Shown here: positions 8,047-16,211 of the stretch, in pieces
Layout of the letters: each line of letters opens with the position of its first letter
Position numbering within the stretch: the stretch's first letter is position 1
NCBI RefSeq assembly: GCF_900182695.1
Contig: NZ_FXTK01000024.1
Coordinates: 1-44,801 of the forward strand
Source of the DNA: Paracoccus laeviglucosivorans
Lineage (GTDB): Bacteria; Pseudomonadota; Alphaproteobacteria; Rhodobacterales; Rhodobacteraceae
Direction of reading: 5' to 3'
DNA: 44,801 nucleotides
Notes under the pieces: generated by a model
What the model saw: the letters and a program-made list of their open reading frames with translations, nothing else
What the model was told of the DNA's origin: nothing
The model's database searches: none
Made by a program: the position numbers and the translations under genes

Positions 8047-9201
8047 ATGACGCAAGTTCAACCCATCAGAGAATTGCTCGCAGCCGCAAGCCGCCCACTG
8101 GTAGATGCGCGGGCGATGCCGCCTTCGGTCTATAGCAGCTCCGATTTCCTGGCAGTTGAGAATGAATCCATCTTTGCCCGCGACTGGGTCTGTGTCGGTC
8201 GCGCCAGCAGCCTGCCCAATGTCGGCGACTACATCACACATGAACTGGCAGGTCAGCCGGTCGTGATCCTGCGCGACCGCGACAACCAGATCAGGGCCTT
8301 GTCGAACGTGTGTCTGCACCGCATGTCGACGATCGTCGAGGGCAGCGGCAACAAGCGCGTGCTAGTCTGCCCCTACCACGCCTGGACCTACGATCTGAGC
8401 GGCCAACTGCGCGGTGCGCCGTTCATGACAGAGACGACCGGTTTTTGCAAAGAAAGCTATAAGCTGCCCCAAATCCGCTGTGAGGAGTGGCTTGGATGGA
8501 TCTATATCACACTGAACAAAGACCGCCCCAGCGTGGCGCAGGATCTGGCCGAGGTCGAGCAGATGATCTCGCAGTATCAGGTCCAGAACTATACCGAATG
8601 CTTCCGTGAAACCCATGTGTGGGACACGAACTGGAAGGTTCTCGCCGAAAACTTCATGGAAAGTTACCATCTTCCTGTCTGTCATGCTGCCACAGTCGGC
8701 GGACACTCGAAGCTGGAGGAGATGGACTGTCCCCCCGGACTAAGGAACTTCAACTACCACTGGATCACCAAAGAGGCGTCGCTGCCGATCGGCAATGCCC
8801 ACCCGGACAATACGCGGCTGGAAGGGCGGTGGCGCAAGACAACTGCGCTGCTGACACTTTATCCAAGCCATCTGATCACACTCACGCCGGGATATTTCTG
8901 GTATCTGTCGCTGCAGCCGCACGGCACTGGTCAGGTCTCGATGATCTTCGGCGGCGGTCTTTCACCCGAATTCATGGCGGATCCGAAGGCCGAAGAATAC
9001 ATCACCTCGCTGAAAACCTTGCTGGACGAGGTCAACGTCGAGGATCGCGGTTGCACCGAAAAGGTCTTCCGGGGGCTGAGCGCAGATGCGGCGAAACCTG
9101 GACATCTGTCCTATCTGGAACGTCCGATTTACGACTTCATGCAGTATATCGCCGATCGGACCGCAGGGTTCGAACGCTCGTTTGCTCTGGCAGCGGAGTA
9201 G
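8047..9201 (+). CDS. Rieske non-heme iron oxygenase, alpha subunit (carnitine/glycine-betaine oxygenase group)
   Basis: A 384-residue ring-hydroxylating-type oxygenase. Rieske cluster ligands are Cys89, His91, Cys108 and His111. Mononuclear iron ligands are His208 and His213 in ENFMESYHLPVCH, with Asp333 (in NVEDRG) as the likely third. The bridging residue before the iron site is Glu205, not the usual Asp. Glu here is known from carnitine oxygenase CntA and points to quaternary or N-methylated ammonium substrates. No beta-subunit gene is present, also typical of that group. It is followed 5 bases later by a second oxygenase and probably draws electrons from the ferredoxin at 473-790. Substrate not deducible. 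Confidence 0.9.
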   Translation: MTQVQPIRELLAAASRPLVDARAMPPSVYSSSDFLAVENESIFARDWVCVGRASSLPNVGDYITHELAGQPVVILRDRDNQIRALSNVCLHRMSTIVEGSGNKRVLVCPYHAWTYDLSGQLRGAPFMTETTGFCKESYKLPQIRCEEWLGWIYITLNKDRPSVAQDLAEVEQMISQYQVQNYTECFRETHVWDTNWKVLAENFMESYHLPVCHAATVGGHSKLEEMDCPPGLRNFNYHWITKEASLPIGNAHPDNTRLEGRWRKTTALLTLYPSHLITLTPGYFWYLSLQPHGTGQVSMIFGGGLSPEFMADPKAEEYITSLKTLLDEVNVEDRGCTEKVFRGLSADAAKPGHLSYLERPIYDFMQYIADRTAGFERSFALAAE

Positions 9202-9206
9202 GGCGG

Positions 9207-10367
9207 ATGGCTTTTGATAGCGGAAGCAAAGTTGATGCCATGAATGCGACGCTGCACGATGTTGCGGCGCTGCACGAACACGAGGCCCAGTGCTTGCCGG
9301 GTCGTTTTTACACAGATCCGGACTATTTCCGTTATGAGGTCGACACGTTTCTCTCCAAAGAGTGGCATGCACTTGGGCGGGCTGACGAGATCCCCAAACC
9401 GGGCGACTATTTCGTAACCCAGCTCTTCGATGAGCCGCTGCTGGTCGTGCGTGGCGACGATGACGAGGTGCGCATCCTATCGAACCTGTGTCGGCACCGC
9501 GGCATGCCGCTGGTGGAAGGAACAGGGTCGACCCGTCGCTTTGTCTGCGCCTATCACGCGTGGACCTATGGGCGAAGCGGGCAACTGATCAACGCCCCGC
9601 GCATGCGCGATAAGGGCGTGACCGACAAGAACTGCAGCCTACCGACCTTTCGTTGCGAGGTGTGGAACGGCTTTATCTATGTCAACCTGGACGACTCGGC
9701 CGCACCGCTCGCGCCGCGATTGGGTCAGTTGGAAAACCTGCTTGGCAACTATCGTCCGTCCGAGATGCGGATTGTCCGCACCTTTGAAGAGGACTGGCAC
9801 ACGAACTGGAAATGTCTGGTCGAGAACTTCATGGAGGCCTACCACCTTTCGGTTGTCCACCCCGAGACGCTGCATCCCTATACCCCGACCGGGCTAAGTC
9901 GGAAATCGATGTCGGATGACAGCTTCACCTCCTATTGCGCGAACTATCCGGACGCGGCCGCATCGCGCGGAACGGGCGCGGAGGGGCTGACCGAGGAAGA
10001 GCGGCGGCGTTCGACGTTGTTCAACCTTTTCCCGGCCCAGATTGCAAGTCAGGCGGCGACCCTGCTGGTGTCGTTTTCGATCAAGCCGCTGGCAGTCGAT
10101 CGGATCAGGGTCCGATGGACCATGTCGACCCTCGGCGACGAGCTGACACAAGACGAGCTCGAGGAGCGGATCGCACTTTGGCACGAAGTGAACCGCGAAG
10201 ATCGCGAAAAGCTTGAAAAGATGCAGCGCGCCCTTGCGTCGCGTCACGCGCCATCGGGACAGCTTGCGCCGCGTGACTACGAGGGCACGATCTGGGATTT
10301 CTACCGATACCTCAGCAGGCAAATCCCCGCGGTCGGCTCACCGCTGCGGGCCGTGGCCGGAGGCTGA
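9207..10367 (+). CDS. Second Rieske non-heme iron oxygenase, alpha subunit
   Basis: A 386-residue homologue of the preceding gene but clearly divergent. Rieske ligands are Cys95, His97, Cys114 and His117. Iron ligands are His213 and His218 in ENFMEAYHLSVVH, with Asp332 the probable third ligand. The bridging residue is again Glu (210). The start at 9207 sits 5 bases after the previous stop with GGAG upstream; 9240 is an alternative ATG. Much longer in-frame readings from 8619 overlap the first oxygenase and are artefacts. Two tandem alpha subunits may form a heteromer or act on successive steps, for example removal of two N-methyl groups; the sequence does not decide this. Confidence 0.9.
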   Translation: MAFDSGSKVDAMNATLHDVAALHEHEAQCLPGRFYTDPDYFRYEVDTFLSKEWHALGRADEIPKPGDYFVTQLFDEPLLVVRGDDDEVRILSNLCRHRGMPLVEGTGSTRRFVCAYHAWTYGRSGQLINAPRMRDKGVTDKNCSLPTFRCEVWNGFIYVNLDDSAAPLAPRLGQLENLLGNYRPSEMRIVRTFEEDWHTNWKCLVENFMEAYHLSVVHPETLHPYTPTGLSRKSMSDDSFTSYCANYPDAAASRGTGAEGLTEEERRRSTLFNLFPAQIASQAATLLVSFSIKPLAVDRIRVRWTMSTLGDELTQDELEERIALWHEVNREDREKLEKMQRALASRHAPSGQLAPRDYEGTIWDFYRYLSRQIPAVGSPLRAVAGG

Positions 10368-10378
10368 CAACAAGCCGA

Positions 10379-10399
10379 GGCCGGGAGTCGATCCCGGCC
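10379..10399 (+). terminator. Hairpin after the Rieske operon
   Basis: GGCCGGGA (10379-10386) and TCCCGGCC (10392-10399) form a perfect 8-bp stem with a 5-base loop, 11 bases after the second oxygenase stop. It has no T tract, so it may stabilise the 3' end rather than terminate by itself. Confidence 0.5.
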
Positions 10400-10491
10400 C
10401 TCAGCCCGTCGGCAGACCAAACTGCGGGGAACAACTGTCGCCGGCAGCGCAGTGAATGCGCCATGCGGTGGACGGACTTTCAATGACTGGC

Positions 10492-10520
10492 GGCGGTGCG
10501 GGCAGCATGCCGCCTTTTTT
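10492..10520 (+). terminator. Intrinsic terminator before the ABC importer operon
   Basis: GGCGGTGC pairs with GCA-(TG)-CCGCC across a 5-base loop and is followed by six T (10515-10520). It separates the oxygenase operon from the importer operon, which has its own promoter region downstream. Confidence 0.7.
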
Positions 10521-10589
10521 GTTTGAGCTGCTGAAAAACCGATCATCCCTTCTACCAAAATCGCCCAGCCGACCCTGATTTCCCGAAGA

Positions 10590-10630
10590 TTAGCATCACC
10601 CTAATCAGCGTAATGGAATTGCGTAATTTA
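10590..10630. promoter_or_regulatory. Operator shared with the flavin monooxygenase promoter
   Basis: TTAGCATCACCCTAATC at 10590-10606, 15 bases, then CGTAATTTA at 10622-10630. It matches the element at 3168-3208 in core sequence, spacing and downstream box. It lies 123 bases before the importer ATPase start, in a suitable place for activation by a LysR protein. Confidence 0.6.
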
Positions 10631-10752
10631 CCCGGTCCATCGCAGTTCTGATGATGCCTCAACACTCATGCGATTGGGATCAAGAGCTGAGCAGAACCAG
10701 ACGGCGACACCCGTAAAAGCGCGTTCGTCAAAAAATCGATAGGGAGCCAAAG

Positions 10753-11883
10753 TTGAGCACAGCTACCGCGGCCCGGATCAATCCGGAAGACGACGTGAAG
10801 GACAGCTTCGTCTCGTTCGAACGCGTTCAGAAAAGCTATGACGGCGAAACGCTGGTGGTCAAGGATCTGAACCTGACCATCGCCAAAGGTGAATTCCTGA
10901 CCATGCTTGGCCCCTCTGGCTCAGGCAAGACCACCTGCCTGATGATGCTGGCGGGGTTTGAAACTGCGACTTCAGGCGAGATCCTGCTGGCCGGGCGCCC
11001 GATCAATTCTGTGCCGCCGCACAAGCGCGGGATCGGCATGGTTTTCCAGAACTACGCGCTTTTTCCCCATATGACGGTCGGTGAAAACCTGGCTTTCCCG
11101 CTGAAGGTGCGAGGCCTAGGCAAAGCGGAACGCGATGCGAAGATCGTGCGCGCTCTGGATATGGTCCAAATGGGCAGGCTGGTGAACAGACGGCCTGCAC
11201 AGATGTCGGGCGGCCAGCAGCAGCGCATCGCCTTAGCGCGCGCCTTGGTGTTCGACCCCCAACTGGTGCTGATGGACGAGCCGCTGGGCGCATTGGACAA
11301 GCAGCTGCGCGAACATATGCAATTCGAGATCAAGCGCCTTCACGAAGAGCTTGGGATTACCGTGGTCTATGTCACGCATGACCAGGGCGAGGCCCTGACG
11401 ATGTCTGATCGCGTCGCCGTGTTCAACGACGGCCGCATTCAGCAACTCGCGCCCCCAGCCGAGCTTTACGAACGCCCCGTCAACAGCTTCGTCGCCCAGT
11501 TCATCGGCGAGAACAACAAGCTGCCTGGACGTATCGAGGCGTTGGGACAAGGTGTGGCCACGGTGCGGCTCGTGACCGGTGAGCTGATCGACGCGACCCC
11601 GGTCAATATCACGGCCGCGGGGCAGGAAACGCTGGTCTCGATCCGGCCCGAACGTATCGAGTTCAAGCCCGAGATGATGCCCGCAGGCGCGCATCGGATC
11701 GGCGCACAGGTGCTTGACGTGATCTACATGGGCGACGTGCTGCGGGTTCGCATGAAGGTCGCGGGGTCCGAGGATTTCGTCATGAAATGTCGCAACACCT
11801 TGGGTCAGCGCCGCTTCAAACCCGGCGAGCTGGTCGAGATCGGCTGGCACCCTGAGGATGCGCGCGCGCTGGACCCGATTTAA
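10753..11883 (+). CDS. ABC importer ATPase, spermidine/putrescine (PotA) type
   Basis: A 376-residue ATPase. Walker A is GPSGSGKTT at residues 53-61, followed by the Q loop FQNYALFPH, signature MSGGQQQR, Walker B LVLMDEP and switch YVTHDQ. A TOBE domain lies in the last 100 residues. The start codon is TTG at 10753, backed by AGGGAG 6 bases upstream; no better ATG exists. It is the first gene of a four-gene importer operon. The Pot class carries polyamines, opines and other cationic or amide compounds. Its operator suggests that it imports the substrate or a relative of the substrate used by the upstream pathway. Confidence 0.9.
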   Translation: MSTATAARINPEDDVKDSFVSFERVQKSYDGETLVVKDLNLTIAKGEFLTMLGPSGSGKTTCLMMLAGFETATSGEILLAGRPINSVPPHKRGIGMVFQNYALFPHMTVGENLAFPLKVRGLGKAERDAKIVRALDMVQMGRLVNRRPAQMSGGQQQRIALARALVFDPQLVLMDEPLGALDKQLREHMQFEIKRLHEELGITVVYVTHDQGEALTMSDRVAVFNDGRIQQLAPPAELYERPVNSFVAQFIGENNKLPGRIEALGQGVATVRLVTGELIDATPVNITAAGQETLVSIRPERIEFKPEMMPAGAHRIGAQVLDVIYMGDVLRVRMKVAGSEDFVMKCRNTLGQRRFKPGELVEIGWHPEDARALDPI

Positions 11884-11967
11884 GCACCGGGTGGTCGGCG
11901 CGCACTCTCGCTCTCGCAACAAGAAAGGCCGGAAAGGCCAGACATCACTCAACTGGGAGAAAGTAAG

Positions 11968-13038
11968 ATGAAGAAGTTCCTAGCACTCAGCTGCGCCTTT
12001 TCGACCTTCGCTTTCGCGGCGCAGGCCGACATCACCGTCGTCAGCTGGGGCGGTGCGTATGAGAAAAGCCAAGTCGAAGCTTACAACAAGCCCTTCATGG
12101 CCCAGACAGGCACAAAGATCACCATGACCTCGGCAGACAATCCTGCGGGGCCGATCAAGTCGATGGTCGAGTCGGGCAACGTGACGATCGACGTGGCCGA
12201 CTTGGAATACACCGATGCATTGCGCCTTTGCGACGAGGGCCTGCTTGAACCGATCGATCCCGCCAGTCTGCCGCCGGCACCGGATGGTACGCCCGCCACC
12301 GAGGATTTCCTTGAGGGTGCGGTGACCGAATGTGCCATCGCGTCGATGGTGTTTTCAAACGTCTACGGCTTCGACACCACCAAGTTTTCCGATCAGAAAC
12401 CCAGCACCATCGCTGATTTCTTCGATCTGGAAAAATTTCCGGGCAAGCGCGGCATGCGTAAGACCGCCAAGGCCAATCTCGAGATGGCCTTGATGGCCGA
12501 TGGCGTGGCGCCCGGCGATGTCTATGCGACGCTGGAGACGCCTGAGGGCCTGGACCGCGCCTTCGCGATGCTCGACAAGATCAAGGGGCAGACCGTCTGG
12601 TGGGAGGCCGGTGCCCAGCCGCCGCAACTGTTGGCGGATGGCGAGGTCGCGATGACCACTGCGTATAATGGCCGCCTGTTCAGCGCCGTGGTGACCGAAG
12701 GCAAGCCCTTTGAGGTCGTCTGGGATGGCCAGGTCTATGAATACGAGCTGTTTGGCATCCCGAAGGGTGCGCCGAACAAGGATGAGGCGCTGGAATACAT
12801 CAAATTCGCCACCGGCACCCAACGGCTCGCCGACCAGACGAAATGGATCAGCTACGGACCCGCGCGGAAATCTTCGCTGCCTCTGGTCGGCTTGTTCGAG
12901 GACGGCAAGACCGAAATGGCTCCGAACATGCCCACCGCCGAGGCCAATATGAAACGCTCTCTGCGTACCTCGGTTGATTTCTGGGTCGATCGGGATGTCG
13001 AGATCAGCGAGCGCTTCAATACCTGGCTCACCAACTGA
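11968..13038 (+). CDS. Periplasmic substrate-binding protein, PotD-like
   Basis: A 356-residue binding protein. The signal peptide runs MKKFLALSCAFSTFAFAAQA with cleavage expected after AQA near residue 20. The mature part starts DITVVSWGGAYEKS, typical of the polyamine/opine-type family 1 binding proteins. GGGAGAAAG precedes the ATG. It is separated from the ATPase gene by 84 bases and from the permease genes by an intrinsic terminator, an arrangement that raises binding-protein levels over permease levels. The ligand cannot be read from the sequence; a cationic N-compound matching the Rieske oxygenases is plausible. Confidence 0.88.
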   Translation: MKKFLALSCAFSTFAFAAQADITVVSWGGAYEKSQVEAYNKPFMAQTGTKITMTSADNPAGPIKSMVESGNVTIDVADLEYTDALRLCDEGLLEPIDPASLPPAPDGTPATEDFLEGAVTECAIASMVFSNVYGFDTTKFSDQKPSTIADFFDLEKFPGKRGMRKTAKANLEMALMADGVAPGDVYATLETPEGLDRAFAMLDKIKGQTVWWEAGAQPPQLLADGEVAMTTAYNGRLFSAVVTEGKPFEVVWDGQVYEYELFGIPKGAPNKDEALEYIKFATGTQRLADQTKWISYGPARKSSLPLVGLFEDGKTEMAPNMPTAEANMKRSLRTSVDFWVDRDVEISERFNTWLTN

Positions 13039-13091
13039 TCCCATAGATCGCTTCCTGACGCTGAAGGGAGCGGGATTTTAAACCGACAATC

Positions 13092-13122
13092 GGGCGGCGA
13101 ACTCAACCTGCCGCCCTTTTTT
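13092..13122 (+). terminator. Terminator/attenuator inside the importer operon
   Basis: GGGCGGC (13092-13098) and GCCGCCC (13110-13116) form a perfect 7-bp stem followed by six T. It lies between the binding-protein gene and the permease genes, so it probably gives partial read-through. Confidence 0.75.
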
Positions 13123-13141
13123 GTTGTCTTGGAGTAATCTC

Positions 13142-14425
13142 ATGGCAGATCTCTCTGCGAATGGCGCCATCACCGGCAGCAACGTCGCGGTGACGCCACT
13201 TTCCACAACGGATGGACGCTCGCTGAAAACGGCGCTGGCCGCCGCACAATCCCGCGCCAAGCGCCGCGCCCTGCTGCTGGTTCTGCCGCTGCTGTTGTTC
13301 ATCCTGATCAGTTTCGTCCTGCCGATTGGGCAGATGCTGCTGCGCTCAGTGCATAATGACGCCTTTTCGGCGAATATGCCGGTGCTGTCGGCCTGGTTCG
13401 ACGAAAACCCCGGAAAAGCACCGGATGAGGCAGCCTACTCGGCTCTTGTCTCTGACCTGCGTCAGGCAAGGGCAGACAAGACTGCCGGACTGATCGGCAC
13501 ACGCGTGAACTACGACCTTGCCGGGTCGCGTTCGATGTTCACGGCCGCAGCCCGCAAGGCCCCGGAACTGGAGCCGCCCTACCGTGATGCTGTCCTTGCC
13601 ATCAATGCGGACTGGGGAAACCCTGCATTGTGGCAGGCGATGCGTTCGGCATCGACGCCTTACACCGCGAATTTCTATCTTGCCGCGCTGGACATGACGC
13701 GCGACCCGCAAGGCAATATCGTCCGGGTCGAGGAAAGCCGCAGAATCTACGTTTCGCATTTCGTGAAAACATTCGTGTTTTCCGGCGTCATCACCGCGAT
13801 TTGCCTGATCCTTGCCTATCCGGTCGCGCATATGTTGGCGACACTGCCGCTGGGCAAGTCCAACCTGCTGATGATCCTAGTGCTCTTGCCGTTCTGGACC
13901 TCGCTTCTGGTGCGGACGACGAGCTGGATGGTGCTGCTTCAGGAACAAGGCGTGGTCAACAACGCGCTGGTTGCCACCGGCACGGTGGACCCAGCCAATC
14001 GGCTATCGATGATGTACAATCAAACTGGCACCGTCATCGCCATGGTGCATATCCTTCTGCCGTTCATGATCCTGCCGCTTTACGCCGTGATGCGTCCGAT
14101 CAAGCCGCATTACGTTCGCGCCGCGCGCAGCCTTGGCGCCAGCAGCTGGACCGCGTTTCGTCAGGTCTATCTGCCCCAGACATTGCCCGGCATCGGCGCG
14201 GGCGCCCTTCTGGTTTTCATTCTGGCCGTCGGTTACTACATCACGCCCGCCCTTGTTGGCGGGGCCAGCGGCCAGATGATTTCGAACTTCATCGCCTATC
14301 ACATGCAAAGCAGCCTGAATTGGTCCATGGCCGCGGCATTGGCGGCGATCCTGCTGGCGGCAGTGCTGCTGCTTTACTGGCTCTATGACCGCCTTGTCGG
14401 CATCGACAACATCAAGCTGGGGTAA
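13142..14425 (+). CDS. ABC importer permease, PotB-like, with long periplasmic insertion
   Basis: A 427-residue inner-membrane permease. One membrane span near residues 40-65 is followed by about 130 hydrophilic residues that should lie in the periplasm. About five more spans follow, with the cytoplasmic ATPase-coupling (EAA) loop at RAARSLGASSWTAFRQVY. Ordinary PotB proteins are near 290 residues; the extra length is this insertion, seen in a subgroup of polyamine-like permeases. The start at 13142 has TTGGAG 8 bases before it; an earlier in-frame start at 13121 lies in the terminator and is rejected. The next gene starts 4 bases after its stop. Confidence 0.87.
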   Translation: MADLSANGAITGSNVAVTPLSTTDGRSLKTALAAAQSRAKRRALLLVLPLLLFILISFVLPIGQMLLRSVHNDAFSANMPVLSAWFDENPGKAPDEAAYSALVSDLRQARADKTAGLIGTRVNYDLAGSRSMFTAAARKAPELEPPYRDAVLAINADWGNPALWQAMRSASTPYTANFYLAALDMTRDPQGNIVRVEESRRIYVSHFVKTFVFSGVITAICLILAYPVAHMLATLPLGKSNLLMILVLLPFWTSLLVRTTSWMVLLQEQGVVNNALVATGTVDPANRLSMMYNQTGTVIAMVHILLPFMILPLYAVMRPIKPHYVRAARSLGASSWTAFRQVYLPQTLPGIGAGALLVFILAVGYYITPALVGGASGQMISNFIAYHMQSSLNWSMAAALAAILLAAVLLLYWLYDRLVGIDNIKLG

Positions 14426-14429
14426 GTCC

Positions 14430-15353
14430 ATGTCACTTCCAATATATGCTACGCCGCTTGAAAAAACTTGGCATCATATCCGGCGGATCCTGTGCTGTCT
14501 GGTCTTTCTGTTCCTGATCGCGCCGATACTGATCGTGATCCCGCTCAGCTTCAACGCCGAGCCATATTTCACCTTCACGCAAAAGATGCTGTCGCTTGAT
14601 CCGACCGGTTTCTCGCTGCGTTGGTATGACGCGTTGCTGACGACGGGCATGCATGCCCCTGAAGCCGCGCGCGGTTCATCCTGGTGGCGGGACATGTGGG
14701 AACACGCGCAATGGATTTCAGCCGCCAAGAATTCGATGATCGTCGGCTTCTTCTCGACGCTGCTCGCCACAACGCTTGGAACCCTTGCAGCCTTGGGTCT
14801 CAGCCGCCCAGAGATGCCCGCCCGCCGTATCATCATGGCGGTGTTGATCTCGCCGATGATTGTCCCGATCATCATCACGGCGACGGGCCTGTTCTTTTTC
14901 TACTCGTCAATCCGTATTCAGGACTGGGGCATTCCCTATCTTGGCATCATTTTGGCGCACTCGATATTGGGCATCCCTTTTGTCATCATCACGGTGACTG
15001 CAACACTTGTCGGCTTTGACCATTCCTTAACGCGGGCCGCTGCATCGATGGGCGCCACCCCATGGACGACATTCCGAAGCATCACGTTGCCGTTGATTCT
15101 TCCGGGCATGATCTCTGGCGCGCTGTTCGCGTTCGTCACGTCATTTGATGAGGTCGTCGTGGTCATGTTCATCGCCAGCCCCGACGAGCAGACAATTCCC
15201 CGGCAGATGTGGAACGGCATCCGTGAGAGCATCAGTCCTGCGATCCTGTCGGTCGCGACCATTTTGGTAGTCTTCTCGGTTTTGCTTCTCACTGCTGTTG
15301 AGCTGCTTCGTCGGCGCAGCGAAAAGATGAGGGCTGCCGACACTTCCATTTAG
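14430..15353 (+). CDS. ABC importer permease, PotC-like
   Basis: A 307-residue inner-membrane protein with about six spans, the first at residues 20-42. The coupling loop is RAAASMGATPWTTFRSI near residue 210. It pairs with the preceding permease. The start at 14430 lies 4 bases after the previous stop with GGGG upstream; the ORF from 14385 only overlaps the neighbour. It is the last gene of the importer operon. Confidence 0.87.
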   Translation: MSLPIYATPLEKTWHHIRRILCCLVFLFLIAPILIVIPLSFNAEPYFTFTQKMLSLDPTGFSLRWYDALLTTGMHAPEAARGSSWWRDMWEHAQWISAAKNSMIVGFFSTLLATTLGTLAALGLSRPEMPARRIIMAVLISPMIVPIIITATGLFFFYSSIRIQDWGIPYLGIILAHSILGIPFVIITVTATLVGFDHSLTRAAASMGATPWTTFRSITLPLILPGMISGALFAFVTSFDEVVVVMFIASPDEQTIPRQMWNGIRESISPAILSVATILVVFSVLLLTAVELLRRRSEKMRAADTSI

Positions 15354-15639
15354 GTCTAATCGAGAATTCCGGTTTGGGCTGTAATTTGGTGTCCAAAGTC
15401 GTTCAGTTGATGCAGTTTGCGCCGGAGCTTGGGCCGACGGAACGGTGGTGAAGGCGGGCCTCCACTATAGCTAATCCAGTTGTGCCGCGGAGCGCACCAA
15501 CGGCGGCTTTGGGAAATGCCGCCGCGCAGCATCGGCGAGGCTCGACCGGCGGCTATGGGCCGCGCCTGTGTGGAAACAGGTGGTTAGCGGCGCGCGGGGA
15601 ATCCGTGGTTGTCACTGCGGCTGATCCGCATCGACCACG
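15354..15639. other. Non-coding stretch after the importer operon
   Basis: No gene is recognised. The only structure seen is a 6-bp hairpin, GGCGGC at 15502-15507 with GCCGCC at 15518-15523, and an imperfect repeat near 15570. Given the transposase scrap that follows, this is probably degraded IS flank. Confidence 0.4.
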
Positions 15640-15775
15640 TCAGCTGGCGATTTCAGCTGACAGACGCCGGATGCCGATCCGGGAGATGGTCCGTTTGACG
15701 TTATAGGCGAGGACGTTCAGTGCCATTTCCGTCCTGACGTTCGGTAGGCGCCTTGTTAGGAAGTGCGTTTCGCAA
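15640..15775 (-). pseudogene. IS1182-type (COG3666) transposase, C-terminal scrap
   Basis: On the minus strand, ending at the stop 15642-15640, the translation contains THFLTRRLPNVRTEMALNVL followed by AYNVKRTISRIG. This is the conserved C-terminal block of the transposase type whose N-terminus lies at 1-93. Homology stops abruptly around 15775, and further upstream the frame meets a stop, so only about 45 codons survive. The 120 bases between it and 15896 hold nothing recognisable. Confidence 0.65.
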
Positions 15776-15895
15776 ACACCCGTGAAATGGTCACGCGGCT
15801 CTGATCGACCATGAAGGCGATGGTCAGACGGCGCTCAAATCCGTTTTTGTTCCGGTCGGTGTCATTCAGCCGCTTGCCGACGTTTTCGAACGCGG

Positions 15896-16132
15896 CTAGT
15901 TCTTGCGAAGCCGATCGCGAATTGCTTGCTCGATTTGCTGATCAGTCTTCTCAGCCTCGACATCGGCCTGCAGAATATTCGCCGCCAGCGAGCCGAGTGC
16001 AGACCAGATTTCGTCTCGCATCCAACCCGCCGTGGCGGCCTGATCGGCAATTTCTAGGACAGCTTCTTCAAGGGCCCCTTTGCAATCCAATGCGCGATCC
16101 GCATAAGGCCCAAGTTGCTTTGGTCCGCGCAT
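15896..16132 (-). CDS. Small conserved-looking hypothetical protein
   Basis: A 78-residue, probably all-helical soluble protein starting MRGPKQLGPYADRALDCKGA. It is rich in Ala, Glu and Asp, with regular hydrophobic spacing suited to a helical bundle, and has a polar tail DQQIEQAIRDRLRKN. No catalytic motif or signal peptide is seen. A weak AGGCAA precedes the ATG. The overlapping plus-strand frame (15811-16152) lacks protein-like composition. It lies downstream of the DUF892 gene but behind a terminator. Function unknown. Confidence 0.6.
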   Translation of the reverse strand: MRGPKQLGPYADRALDCKGALEEAVLEIADQAATAGWMRDEIWSALGSLAANILQADVEAEKTDQQIEQAIRDRLRKN

Positions 16133-16170
16133 GTTGTTTGCCTATCAGCTAGTAGCGTGTCGTCCGACAA

Positions 16171-16197
16171 TGACCCCTGCCTAGAGGACAGGGGTCA
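16171..16197 (-). terminator. Hairpin terminator of the DUF892 gene
   Basis: TGACCCCTG (16171-16179) and CAGGGGTCA (16189-16197) form a perfect 9-bp stem with a 9-base loop, 15 bases beyond the DUF892 stop. The T tract on the minus strand is poor. Confidence 0.6.
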
Positions 16198-16211
16198 GCG
16201 ACATCGCCGGG

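Noticed and set aside
8619..9206. Long N-terminal extension of the second Rieske oxygenase
   Set aside because: It overlaps the first oxygenase in another frame; the family N-terminus and ribosome binding site fit the start at 9207.
15811..16152. Plus-strand ORF of 113 codons
   Set aside because: It is antisense to the helical hypothetical at 15896-16132 and is composed of Arg/Ser/Pro-rich low-quality sequence.
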